Notes: generated by a model not told the origin, from the sequence alone. A DNA stretch of 64,000 bases from Chrysaora quinquecirrha (GCA_014526335.1 JACTAT010000002.1:106523-170522), one strand, 5' to 3'; shown: positions 9,743-20,978, counted from the stretch's first letter. Translations and numbers: made by a program.

Positions 9743-12700
9743 TTAAATAACTAATTTTGTATATCGTCTAGAAAAGTATCTTCGTGTCCATTTCCTACAA
9801 ATATAGACAAATAACGAAACAATAACAAAAACTAGAGGCCACTTAAAATCAAAGATAATACCAGTTATGAAGCCTTGATCCCCTGTGCCATGAAAACGAC
9901 GACCAATCATAGACAGTGAATCGAGTTTAGTGCTGTCTGATTGGTTAATATGTGGATGTAGATACCAGAACGTGAACATAGCCAGTGCACCTGTTGCTAC
10001 ACCAGTGAAATGTGATGCGCAGCCATCTGAAATTGAAAATGGGAAGGAGGATTAAATAAAACAATTAAATTCACCAGTGCCTTAAGCTGGCCGCAAACTG
10101 TGCCAACATGTTGGCCAACATCGCTGCCAACAATTGTTGGCCAACATGTTGGCACGGTTTGCTATAGATGTTGGCCTAAACAGCCAACATGTTGTTGACG
10201 AAAAAATGTTGGCCAACATTTTTTAACAAGTTTAAAAATGTTGGCCAACATTTTCATTTTGCAACAACTATTTTTGGATTTTGCAAATTTTGGGGTTGAT
10301 GGAAGAAGCAGCCGTCGTCTTGTTGAATCCTCTGTTGTAACAATAATGTACAGAGCTAATTTGAAGTTGTGATTAGACGCGCCAATTTTCAGGTGCGACT
10401 GGCCGGTTTTTCGCATAATTACATCATCAGCGTTCTTGAGTCCGGGTCTGAAATGAACAGCGCATATAAAAAAACTACCTTACCGAACTTATTTAAAGTT
10501 TCGCGCAATATTTTCGCGAGTTGGCTTATAGCGTAGCTAGAGGTCCTCACTGGAAGGGCGAAAAGGCATAAAAGAAAATTACGGCGTATCTGACTTGTGC
10601 CCTCCCCCTTAGTTATGCCACCGGGAGTCTGCATCTCCATTATTAACTTTCTTTAACCCTTTGTGCTCCTAAAGGCCTGCGCAAGCCGTGCCAACATTGT
10701 CAAAAAATGTTGGCCAACATTTTCATCAATTTGACCAAAATTGATGTGCTGGTACGGTTTTCTATGTCTCGCCAACATGTTAGCACAACATGATCAATTT
10801 CGGTTGTAATTTCGGAGTCCTTGAAATGAGAGATAGATTTAAGCTGCCGTTTTTAGTCGGACCACGAGCATTCCTTCTTTTCCGTCGTCAACAAAAAGAG
10901 CGAGCAATAAACAAACAGCTGCTTCCTTTTGGCCATGTTTGCAAAAGATCATTTGTAGATGACATCAGTATCCCAAACATCTCAGATGTTGTGATGGTAT
11001 GGCAAACCGTACCAACATGTTGATCTGTTGGCACGGTTTGCGCAGGCCTTTAGGAGCACAAAGGGTTAAAGAAAGTTAACAATGGAGATGCAGACTCCCA
11101 GTGGCATAGCTAAGGGGGAGGGCACAAGGCAGTCACGCCTTAATTTTCTTTTACCATGCATTTTTGCCCTTCCAGTGAGGACGTCTAGCTACGCCATAAG
11201 CCAACTGCGCGAAAATATTGCGCGAAACTTCAAGTAAGTACCGAGGTTTCAACAAGATGACGGCTGCTTCTTCTATTCACCCCAAAATTTGCAAAATCCA
11301 AAAATAGTTGTTGCAAAATACGATTTTCGATCAAAATATTCCGAGTTTCGGAGGGGGTTCAACAGGCACATTATCAGTCGTAGTTGAGCATCCAGAGATC
11401 TCAAAATAGGGTATTTACCATTAAGAATCTTTTCTTCATTTAATGTCCTCGATGACAGTCTATAAAACAAAACAAATCAAACATTAAGGGGCCTTAATAA
11501 TCTTAAAGTTGTACAAAACTTCAAAATTCGGATGAATTTGTCTATTTTCAACATAAAGTAGGTAGTCTATACTTGAATGTGCTGCAGCGCCATGGTCTAA
11601 TCCAGTTGGCCCCCCGGGGGAGGGGGGTACTTCCATTGTTCGTTATACGACCTGCCGCCCAAATGGGTAATTTTTTCAGCGCCGATTTCCCTACATATGG
11701 GTTGATTTTTCGTTAAGAATCTCTACACATGGGTAAAAAAATGAACAAAAAATTTTAGACATGCATTGCTTTGAAATGCCTGATAAAAAGTGCGTTTTAG
11801 TTTTCAGCGCAAATGCCTTTTCGCTGCATTTAGAGTTGCCTCAGGCGTTAAATTGGGTTCAAACATTTGAGATATTGGCACTTTAAATGGGTAAAAAATT
11901 TCGTTGTTTTTTCTATACATGGGTGCCACAAGAAACAGAATTTATCGGTAGATATAGGTGGGTTTGGAAAAACTGGGCAGAACGTCTAGTCATTTGAACA
12001 ATGAAGTCCCCCCCGGGCAGTTGGCTCGTGGTGTTAGAAACTCAGCAAGGTCGAGGTTCAAGTTTTAGCTACAATTACAGTAGCATCATAGCCAGAGTGG
12101 AGATCTCGATAGCTTAACCTACTACTGAAATCTTGGCGACTTGCGCTAAGTACACCAATTCACCTTATCCAAAGAGGCCCCCCAAGCGGTTCTGCGTGAT
12201 GCGTTATTGGACCATTTGCCATGCGTGATTTCGTGAATCGAGAAATTTTCGCGCGTGAATGCGTGAATCTAATCTCCTGCGTGTCGCGTGAAATGCTTAG
12301 GTATGGCTCGTGATTTCGTCATTTACAGTATTGGCGACATAATTGAGAGGTTGCTTGAATGCAGAAATGGCCTTTTATCCATCGAGCATTGTCAGCTAAC
12401 TACATTTCTGTCATTCTCTCGAATGATGAATTAATTAAGTCCAACAAAATCTTAATTTTGCGTGTTCCCTGTTACAAACTCGTCGTGGAAAGAATTTTTC
12501 AAAGCCAATCCTTTTAGATATACGAACTTAACATCCTGTTCAAAATTTCGGGGAGCAACGCCTGAAGTTGTATGCACGTGAAAATGAAGTTTTATCGTGC
12601 GTGATAACGTGAATCGTCGAAAAATTGCACGTGATCGCGTGATTTTGCACCCCCCCTTGGGGGGCCTCTCCAAACTAGACATTCTTGATCTCGATCAATC

Positions 12701-15255
12701 GGTATTTTGGCATATCCAACATAAAAAAATCCATTCAATGCTGTTTATATAATCAAGGATGCACTTTATATGCAAAATAGTTCATTGCATTGCAATCCAA
12801 GAGCATCGGGGAAAATACGAGACTTACCTTGACATAGTTTTACCATCATTGGAGTCCTTGAAAACACCCCCAGTTTGTTTGCCTTGTTCATCATCATCAT
12901 CATGATGACGTCTTTTTTCCTTCCAACAACCAGACGGATCCTGCCAGCCAATAATCAAACTCAAATATTTTGAATCAAAACAATCAATGATCCCAAGCAT
13001 CTGACAGACAACTATTTGCTCCACAAAAAGATCTTTGTCATCATTGCCACTCGAGAAACCTTGTCTGTATTTTTGCTCCATTTGATGAAATATATTTGAA
13101 CCAAGGTAATTCAAATGCTTCGTTAATGCCTCTTCAGATCCCAACTTCTCCAAAACATGTGGTCGGCAACCTAGAAGAGACAAGAATCACATTCTGAATA
13201 AGAGAGACTATTCAATGCCCTTCAAGAACATTTTTCGTCTGAAACTCCGCGGAATATAAATGTTAGAAGAAAATACGCCAACACAATTTAATGAAGACAA
13301 AATTTATGTTGAGATGCAAACTTGAAAATTGCGCCAATCAGAAAATTGAAGCTTGATTGGTTGAATACCAATCAGCTGGCAGAATACAGTGGGAAGATTA
13401 ATTCCATTGGTCTTCCGGCAGTATACTGATGGGGGGGGGAGGGTGAAAGGCTTGGTGTTTTCATCAGTTTTACTAAACACATTCTGGTATCTTAGTTTCT
13501 TGGTGGATAACATATTTTTCCGATATTCTAAGGTGTATTTCGGACTTAGGTTACCTTTTCAAACGGAATTTCCGATCTTTTTTGTTCCGTGCAGAGAAAA
13601 ATGACTGTGTGGTACAATTTCATAGGACATCAGCTGATTTTCATATTTGTTGAACAAAAGTAGACGTATTTGCATATTTCAATACCCCCTTTCACCCCCC
13701 TCATACTGTGAGCTGATTGGTGTTTAAAACACAATGAATACCCTATGCCTCCTTGATTGCCACTGAAACCAGGGTTTTCTATTAAGAGGGTTGTCTACCT
13801 TGAATGAACCAACCTTGTTTTTCAGCTAACATCATAAACAATGCTTGATGTGTCAAATGATAACCACTCTTTGATTTTGCAGACATGATATCCCAACAAT
13901 AATTTGTTATAACACATGATATAGGAGAAGCCTCTTCCTTATCCCCAACCAGATCTGTCATGCAGACATCACTTGCAGCTTCATCCATAGAATCTTCCAA
14001 AATCACATTGCTGGGGTTGATAAGTGCTCTGTCAGAGAATCTATATGGCAACATAAATATCCACTCGTCATTAATTAGAAAGTCAAATTTTTGAACATAA
14101 TCTGATTTTGATGTTTTTAGTGAGTTGTAGCCATTCTGTGCAATATTTGAGACAGTGTAATGGAGTTTTTCAATTCTTTCTATCTGTTTTCCATTTTCTT
14201 TTCTTCTTTTTGATAGCAGAATTGCTCTGTGCAGAACACCTTTGGAAGAAAAAGAGAATATATTCAAAAAGAAATTAGTTGGAGACAACTAAGCTCATAG
14301 CTAAAGACAGGCTCCTTCTCTGTAAGAAGAATACCAAAATGCTTAAAATGCCAACATGAGTGATGATGATGAGTACATGATATTGATGATCATGATGATG
14401 ATGGTGAAGATTGATGATGATCAATCAAAAATGTTGATGGGGACAATGAAGATGATGATGATTATAATGATGATGATGACAATGATGATGATGACAGTGA
14501 GGAAGATAATGATAATGATGCTGATGATGATGATGATGGATGATCATAATGATAACGGGGGCAATAATGATGATTATGATGATGATAATGAAGATGATGA
14601 TGACGATGATGCTAATGATGATGATGCAATAGTGATGATAAAGATGATGATAATCATGATGATGATGATGATGATGATGAATTATCATAATACTAATGGA
14701 GATAGCCGGGATAATAATGTAATGGTGATGATGATGATAATGATGTTGATGACACTGATGATGATGATTGATGATGATGATGAGATGGATGATGATGAAC
14801 ATGTTGAGGGAGGGTGATGATGAAGATGATCCGACCAGTGTGCATTCAGTGATTCATGTAGCCTACATCGTAGCGTGGATTAGGCTAGACCGGCCAAAGC
14901 AAATGGCCTGTCTTTGTGAAGCGCCAAGCGACCGGGGCCTAAAATTTAGGCCAACTCAAGTTTTTGGCCTGGCCATGGCCAACAACCAAAAAAAATTATG
15001 GTTTTCCAACAAACCTTGACACACTCGCAGACCAAATATTGAATCAAGATTGACTTTATCATAATCTTTAGAATAGAATCCTACAGCTTTTTCGAGCGCG
15101 TCGACAGAATCTTGAAAACCAAGTTTGCTTTCTGTTCTTTCTGCTTCGACTTCTTGACCTTCATCACCTTCTGCAGTGTTGCGTAAAATGAGCAGGAAGT
15201 AGGCCAATATAAAATCCGCCTTTTGCTGTAATTTTTTCGAGACGAACAAATTCAT
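9743..15255 (-). CDS. Gene C: C16orf89/UPF0764-like protein with C-terminal membrane anchor
   Basis: Five predicted exons on the minus strand: 15255-15015 (241 nt), 14239-13814 (426), 13170-12828 (343), 11459-11419 (41) and 10026-9743 (284). Total 1335 nt, 444 residues, GT-AG throughout, phases 1, 1, 2, 1 as in gene B. The N-terminus has a hydrophobic ADFILAYFLLIL stretch, then KVNLDSIFGLRVCQG. Exon 2 ends YHLTHQALFMMLAEKQG (a second donor at 13798 would add five residues). Exon 3 carries DLFVEQIVVCQMLG and WQDPSGCW. The last exon starts DGCASHFTGVATGAL, but unlike gene B continues ~70 residues to a hydrophobic WPLVFVIVSLFVYI followed by a basic tail, predicting a type I membrane protein. Function is unknown; the family call is by motif recall. 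Confidence 0.72.
10080..10258. repeat. Palindromic CCAACATGTTGG array
   Basis: Many overlapping copies of the self-complementary word GCCAACATGTTGGC and variants such as TGTTGGCCAACA. It sits inside the last intron of gene C and resembles the termini of the TTAA element at 10657-11065, which also start with GTGCCAACATG after the first 30 bases. Confidence 0.65.
10260..11325. repeat. Large imperfect palindrome with a TTAA element at its centre
   Basis: The outer arms pair in inverted order: 10260-10310 (CAACAACTATTTTTGG...) with 11275-11325, and 10497-10652 (CGCGCAATATTTTCGCG, AGTGAGGACCTC partner, GGAGTCTGCATCTCC) with 11070-11235. The left arm has about 150 extra bases. The centre is occupied by the separate element at 10657-11065. 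Everything lies in the last intron of gene C. Confidence 0.6.
10657..11065. mobile_element. TTAA-flanked non-autonomous element (piggyBac/Kolobok-like ends)
   Basis: It is bounded by TTAA at 10653-10656 and 11066-11069. The termini are inverted copies of CCCTTTGTGCTCCTAAAGG. The 409-bp interior has no transposase. TTAA target duplication with CCC-starting ends is characteristic of piggyBac; Kolobok elements also use TTAA, so the superfamily is left open. Confidence 0.6.
11590..12168 (+). mobile_element. tRNA-derived SINE-like element, split by an insertion
   Basis: It begins CCATGGTCTAATCCAGTTGG (an A-box-like region), is interrupted at 11611-12017, and continues GGCTCGTGGTGTTAGAAACTC, AGGTCGAGGTTCAAG (B-box-like) and a tail with CTTGGCGACTTGCGCTAAG and ACACCAATTCACCTT. 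The same order of words recurs at 34413-34540, 57975-58050 and 58801-59092, which supports a SINE family. Confidence 0.55.
11611..12017. mobile_element. 407-bp element inserted in the SINE, 8-bp target duplication
   Basis: It is flanked on both sides by CAGTTGGC (11603-11610 and 12018-12025). The ends are CCCCCGGGGGAGGGG and CCCCCCCGGG, with a longer imperfect pair GTACTTCCATTGTTC / GAACAATGAAGTCC. The 8-bp duplication suggests a hAT-type MITE. Relatives are at 3809-4089 and 49676-49799. Confidence 0.6.
12167..12668. mobile_element. Element with AGAGGCCCCCCAAG inverted ends
   Basis: The left end AGAGGCCCCCCAAG and right end CTTGGGGGGCCTCT are perfect inverted repeats. The interior is rich in GCGTGAATGCGTGAATC and its complements. 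CCAA flanks both ends, which may be a 4-bp duplication or chance. It lies in the intron between exon 3 and the microexon of gene C. Confidence 0.5.
14356..14820. repeat. GAT trinucleotide microsatellite
   Basis: Dense GATGATGAT / AATGATGAT run inside the intron between exons 1 and 2 of gene C. Poly-Met/Asp or poly-His frames through it are artefacts of the repeat. Confidence 0.95.
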
Positions 15256-16551
15256 TTCTACTCTTAAAATCTCGCAAAAGAAACTATCATTTCAAAACTG
15301 CTGTTCCTTAACTGAATGTTCGAAAATGAGTTTAAACATTTATACGTTTTCATTTGATAATAAAAGACCCTATTATTTCAATGTGTCTACACATTTTTGG
15401 GCCTTTTCACGGGTTGCTTGGTACCCCCTACCGGCAACAGCAACATACAGAATGTACTGTAGTTGTCTGAATCGTAAAAATAAGTAAAAAAAAACATTTT
15501 ATTTGATATTTTGGTATATACTGATGAAATAATATCAGAGACCCGAGTCCAACATAATTCGACTTTTGGGAATTTTCAATTTCCATCGAACTTCGATCAA
15601 TAAGACCGAAAGTGACCCCCTAAAGAAACTAAAAAATCGCTGCAAACGAATCACAAACTTCCTTTTTTCCGGGGGTAGCAGACGTTCGTCGATTTTGAAC
15701 AAGGAAATGAGATTGCACTGTGACGTCTGTTGTGTGACGTATTTTGGGCCTTGCATCCTATTGCATCAAACAACGTCATGCAGAACAATAGAGGCAACGG
15801 CATGAGGAAACAGGTATCGCTTCCAAATATGGATAGGCCAAAGATTGCCCTTTTCTTGGGCTAACAGCCAAGTATTTTATATAAGCCTCTGGAAGACAGA
15901 CGCTAGTTATACTGTAATTTTCAAATAAGCAAAAAACGTCGAAAAAGAAGCAACAAAATAAAACTTCTAATAAGAAGCAAAAACTCTTTAAAGTTTGAGT
16001 TGGACATTTGTCATAAACAGAGGACGTAATATGAGGTATGAAGTCACACTTTACTTATATACTTATACTTTTTGGTTTCCGTTTCGTTTCTTCAAAAATC
16101 TTCCATCACTTTCCTAAGACAGTTACCTTTTTCTTGCAAAAAATCATTTATATCTTTTATGAACTCAAAACTTGGGTCGAGAAAAATCCAACCCTGAAAT
16201 CTTAGTCCTAATTCCTATTTCCCTGTTAGAGAACAATTTTCCATTAGTATTTGTGTGGTTAGCCATACAGTAAAAGAAAAACATTTGGTAGGGACGAATT
16301 TTTTGTCACAGAAACTGAAACTTATGACATACAATCTACTTAATTTTGGTGCCTTTTATCATGATTAATTTCCGTTAACTTGCAATATGTGATAAAAAAC
16401 ATGCCAATATTTACCCGTCATTTGCGACGAGCAGAATGGCAGCCTGGATCGGTGTAGCGGGGATTTTTAAGTCTGATATTTTACTTCGTGTGTATTAGCT
16501 ACATTTTATAATTTATATGCTTATTTTATCTTATATTTTTGTCTTACCTAG
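15256..16551. other. Divergent intergenic region between gene C and PH1
   Basis: Gene C is read leftwards from 15255 and PH1 rightwards from about 16.5 kb, so this region probably holds both promoters. It contains three CRE-like sites (15721-15778) and an otherwise featureless AT-rich stretch from 15900 to 16430. An upstream PH1 exon may lie here but could not be identified. Confidence 0.5.
15721..15778. promoter_or_regulatory. Cluster of three CRE-like sites
   Basis: TGACGTCT at 15721, TGACGTAT at 15735 and ACGTCA at 15773 fall within 58 bp. CREB/ATF-family bZIP factors bind such sites in animals. The cluster is ~470 bp upstream of the gene C start and ~770 bp upstream of the first recognisable PH1 exon, so the target gene is uncertain. 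A comparable trio lies upstream of PH2. Confidence 0.35.
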
Positions 16552-19500
16552 GCCCTTACCTGCCCAGCCTAAATCTGGTACTACTGCTCCAAAATATTCT
16601 CCCGTGAGCCAGAAGGCGGATTCTCATGGAAATACTTCGGGATCGGAAAAGAAGAGCGGATGGCTGCAGAAATACTGTAATTACTTATTTTAATTTCTAT
16701 ATATATTCTTTAAATTCGATTTGAATCCGGAGTAATCTTGAGATCTCTATCTACACAACTGACACCTGTAGGACCCCCAATGTAGAGGGGGTATCCTTGT
16801 ATGGTCCCTTTTGTGCAGGGGTGTCCGTTTTAAATTTAGAGGGGTATCAGTGTTGAATACTGTAGTCCCTCTTAGTAGAGGGGTATCCCTTTTTAGTTTT
16901 GTTTCGAAGTCTTTACTCCTGCCGCAACTGGTATCGTAATGGTGTTTTGATAATAAAATTCAGCTCACTTTTGATCGAAGAGCAGCCTAGTACACCCTTA
17001 TCGCAGTGTCAAGGTATTTAGCATTGCTACTAACATTGACTTATTTGGGACATTGTCAGCTATTACCCCACCCCAGAAATCTGGGAACTCATTTACCGAC
17101 CTCGGGGATTGAAGCCTTAGCCCCGTCTACACGGAAACATTTCCAGAGTGTTGCGTTTTCATGTCAATGAACATGTATCAAATGTTTCGCGTCTAAACGA
17201 GTGCTTTCAGAAAGTTTTTTGTTGTGGCCACACAAAAACGTTGAGACAACTTTGTTTTCAAATGTTTGTGTTTCCGGTGTTTACACGGTAAGACTGCGTT
17301 TTCAAAAAATTCCGCTCTCGAAACCGTTTTCAAATATCTGCGTTTTCAGTCGCAGATTTACTGGTGTCGACTGTCTTGTAGACGGGAGATAAAAACGCAA
17401 AGAAAATGTTGCGTTTCCATTTGAAAATGTATCCGTGCAGACGGGGTCACTTGAACTGAACAGCCAATGAGTGTATTCCTACGTTACGTCAGTACAAACC
17501 AACCAAAAGCTATGACAACGATTTTAAGTAGAATGTTTTGATAAAAACTATATAACTTTCTTAGCACCTAACTATAAAAGAGTATTCTAAACTCTATTGT
17601 AAATTTTACTTTAGCTGGAAAAGTATTTAAATCTTGGAAAAGAAGATACTGTATCCTGGGCAATGGCGGAGAATTTTCAATCTACGAGGGCCAGCAAAAA
17701 TCATCGGCCGACACAGTTATACAAGTGAAATCAGATTGCAAAGAAATTGCAGTTGGGTATTCGTGTGGAGGGATTGATTTACCAAAGGGACAGAGCGATG
17801 TGAATGTCCTCTTCTCGATAAAAACAAAACAAGAAAAGAAGTATTATTTTGCAGCAGCATCGGAAAGCGAATGCAAGTGAGTTTTTACTAGTCTAGTCTT
17901 ATTCAAAACAGTTACAATCAGATTGCTTTACATTTGTTGGACATTTGTCATGTGCTCAACTCGCTTAAGATTTTGGACATTTCAGCCCTCAAAATTTCTT
18001 AAATGTGCCTTACCTTCTTTGTATCTAACAACCACTCCTGACGTCATGGTTCGCAAAATCATCAACTGTTAGGCCTACAAGGTGACTAAGACTTTTAGGA
18101 GACATTAAGTGGAAACATATAGCCTGAAGGCTTTCATGTTCATCAAGCAAAACAAGATCTTATATCTTTTAACACAAAAATACTATTTTGACATGCATGT
18201 TCCTTGCGTACAGTGATTCAATTGAGGTCAGTCCAGCCCTAGTTGCTTATCAAATGCTTTAAAAAAAAATTTCTGACAACGTTTCTTGAGGCTTGGCTAA
18301 ACTAGAAGACACGACGTGTTCCCTCGATGTCTCCCGGTTTAGCCACCTCAGAAAATTTGTGGCGCACGACAAATTTTGTAGCGAGAGACACGCAAATGTT
18401 TCTGGAGACAATAGAAATATTTCTTGTCACTGCAACACGGGGACATGTTGCTCGCTTGTCACTCGCATATTAGCTACCCTGGTGGGAGAAATTCCGAATA
18501 CAATGTCGTGCGCGACAAGTCTCCCAGTTAAGTCACAGCTTTTTTTAAGGCTAAACCTATTTTTCTTATGTCCTAGGGAATGGACCAGGCTGTTGGAACA
18601 AGCAAGTAATGGAAAGTAAGTATCGACTGACGTATCATAATTTGGGAACTTGTCTTTTTGACGTAAGGTAAACTTTGGAGCTCTAAAGATGGACGGTTTT
18701 TTATTACCTTCTAAAGCCTTTTTACATCCATTAAATTCCAGAACTGTAGTTTGTTTTCAGAAAAAAGTTCCAAAAATTAGAGCACAACATTTGACATCCA
18801 AGAATTCTTGCTCCCAAACCTTTGAGCCGCAGTGGGAACAGTTGCAAGCTTCCTGGGGGGAACCGACACGGAACGTGTCAGATCTAAATCTATTGGAAAA
18901 AGTCTCGTTTAATAAGAGTTCCAAAGATACCAAAAGTACGAACGAAGTTAAAATTTCAACTCCTTGTACTTAGACGTAAGACACCCGGGTACCTACAATA
19001 TTTTGTTGACGGGATGTGCATTTCCTTTCGGGTATCGATTTCGCCCCTTTTTTCTAGCGCCGGGTATCGAAAGAATGTACTAAGCCGATTATCAAGGGGT
19101 ATTTTGTAACAGTGGACTGGACTGTTACTTTAATGACGCGCGTGTATTTTTATACATTTTGGAGTATTCTTTTCGCCAATTTTTTCTAAAGCTGGGTATC
19201 ACTTGTGAGGGGACATTCTAGAGCCGCGTCATAAAACCATTTCTTGGAGTACAAACCCCGTCTGGTTTAAGTCAGGTAGCCTCCCCCCCGGGGGTAACAC
19301 AACAAGGCTAGCGAAACATTTTAAACACTTATATGGCTATATGTTGTATGTTTGACAATAAGGTATTTGAATATTTGTCTTTTTGCAGATAACCCATTCG
19401 AAGAATCCTTACCCAACGAGTCAAGGAGGTAAGCAGATTATTTTTCATTTTTTACATAAATATCCACGTTTTCATCAAAACCACCCCGGATAACGTATGT

Positions 19501-20740
19501 GCAGTACAACGGTATGCGCAGTACAGCGGTGGTTGTACAATACAGTGGAGGGATATTATCAGTACAGGGGAGGGATATCATCAGTACAGCGGAGGGATAT
19601 CATCAGTACAGCGGAGGGATACCATCAGTACAGCGAAGAGATACCATCAGTGCCGCGGTGGATGTTCAGTACAGCAGTGGGATGATATCCCTCCGCAGTA
19701 CTGATGATATCCCTCCGCTGTACTCTACAACCACCGTTGTACTGCACAACAACCGCTGTACTACACATACGTTATCTTGGAAACCTTACTTCAGCATAAA
19801 TCCAAAGACCCAAACATGACAAATAAGAAACATCACATTACATCTATCAAAATTGCTAGAAAGAGCGGGATTATCATTGTCTATTCTTGGATATAATTAA
19901 AAGCTTTTTGCATCTGACTCTCATCAGAGTATATACGTGAGAAACAGACCGAAACAACTGTCTAAGGCGGAATTTACACCCAGATACGAATCATTAAGTG
20001 AAGTTTTTGAAATTTTGTACTACTCTAAGACTCTTTTTACAGCTCCAAAGAGTACTGCGGCATCACCTCAACTCCATCAGCCACGCCAACCTGCCTATCC
20101 ACAACAACAACAACAACTGAGACCAAGCAACGCTCAGAGCGCACCAAGCTGTACCCCACCTGCACCTCGCCAAGGTCAGCCTGGACAAAGATTTGCCAGA
20201 CCTCCAGGAAGCAATATGCAAGCACCCAGACATAGTCAACCTAGATACGGCCAACCAGCACCGAGACATGGCCAACCTCGAGCAGCGGCCTCTGGTAACT
20301 CACGCTTTGCTCATCCTGCTGCTATGGGCACAACTACCCATTTTCAAGGGCTGCAACAAAAGTCAAGCAACAACTCGAAGGATATGATGCTGGGTGCTGC
20401 GGCAGGATTTGCATTCGCAAGCCAGATGAATGGTGGCCTCGGGCAAATGGCATTCGGAAATCATGGGCTTGGACACCCTGGATTCGGCCATCACGGGGCC
20501 TTCGGTCATGGAGACTGTGACAGCGACTTCGGACACCATGGATTCGGACATCATGGGAGCTTTGGTCATGAAGGCCTCGGTGATTGTGACGGTGGTTTCG
20601 GACACCATGGATTCGGACATCATGGGAGCTTTGGTCATGAAGGCCCCGATGATTGTGACGGTGATTTCGGACACCATGGATTCGGACATCATGAGACCTT
20701 TGTACATGAAGGCCCCGAATATGTTCATCCTGAATTTTGA
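16552..20740 (+). CDS. PH1: PH-domain protein with glycine-rich segment and GFGHH-repeat tail
   Basis: Recognised exons: 16552-16676, 17615-17876 (262 nt), 18577-18615, 19389-19428 and 20043-20740 (stop TGA). The first two give a PH domain (KKSGWLQKYSGKVFKSWKRR at the start), and exon 3 supplies its C-terminal helix with the invariant Trp (EWTRLLEQA). The final exon encodes a Pro/Gln-rich linker, NSKDMMLGAAAGFAFASQM, and three 24-residue repeats containing FGHHGFGHHGSFGHEG. The 5' end is unsettled: an in-frame ATG at 16517 would extend exon 1, or an upstream exon joins at the TAG/G acceptor. Exon 3 is 39 nt, one shorter than in PH2, and canonical splicing to exon 4 then creates an immediate stop (AAA TAA). 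Either the gene is damaged or a base is missing from the sequence. A PH domain suggests phosphoinositide or membrane binding; the whole family is not one I can name. Confidence 0.65.
17121..17446. mobile_element. MITE with CCCCGTCTACACGG ends in PH1 intron 1
   Basis: The left end CCCCGTCTACACGGAAAC and right end ATCCGTGCAGACGGGG form an imperfect terminal inverted repeat around a 326-bp interior of CGTTTTC/GAAAACG-type words. A clean target duplication was not found, so superfamily is open. Confidence 0.5.
18983..19295. repeat. Interspersed repeat copy 2 (pair with 7590-7915)
   Basis: Collinear with the copy in gene B intron 1. Here the ends are better preserved: CCCGGGTACCTAC at the left and CCTCCCCCCCGGGGG at the right. 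It lies in the PH1 intron between exons 3 and 4. Confidence 0.6.
19490..19775. mobile_element. Hairpin-forming MITE built of GTACAGCGGAGGGATATCA units
   Basis: It starts ATAACGTATGTGCAGTACAA and ends TACTACACATACGTTAT, inverted copies of each other. The interior has several CAGTACAGCGGAGGGATA units and their complement, so the whole ~286 bp folds on itself. Located in the PH1 intron between exons 4 and 5. Confidence 0.6.
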
Positions 20741-20978
20741 CACCAGTGTCACATCCTGAGTTCATGGGGGCTTCGACAACGGAGACTTGGGTGGATGGTA
20801 ATTTGGTAAAGACGCTTCTAGGCTGTGTGGGCTATGAAGCGACTTTTTATGCAATCGTGATGAAATTTAAACAACTTTAATTATTATGTTATTGCAATTT
20901 TATATTCGAGAATTTAAATGTAAATATATTGTATTGTTTCACATTGAAGATTCTTTCTAATGTGTTTCATAACGTTAA

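Noticed and set aside
9743..9979. Separate small gene starting at Met 9979
   Set aside because: The frame extends upstream to an acceptor at 10026 and carries the same GCxSHF motif as gene B, so it is better explained as the last exon of gene C.
14356..14817. Poly-Met/Asp forward frame and poly-His reverse frame
   Set aside because: They arise from the GAT microsatellite in a gene C intron.
20334..20765. Two long minus-strand frames overlapping the PH1 tail
   Set aside because: They mirror the GFGHH repeats on the opposite strand; the plus-strand exon has splice signals and a matching paralog.
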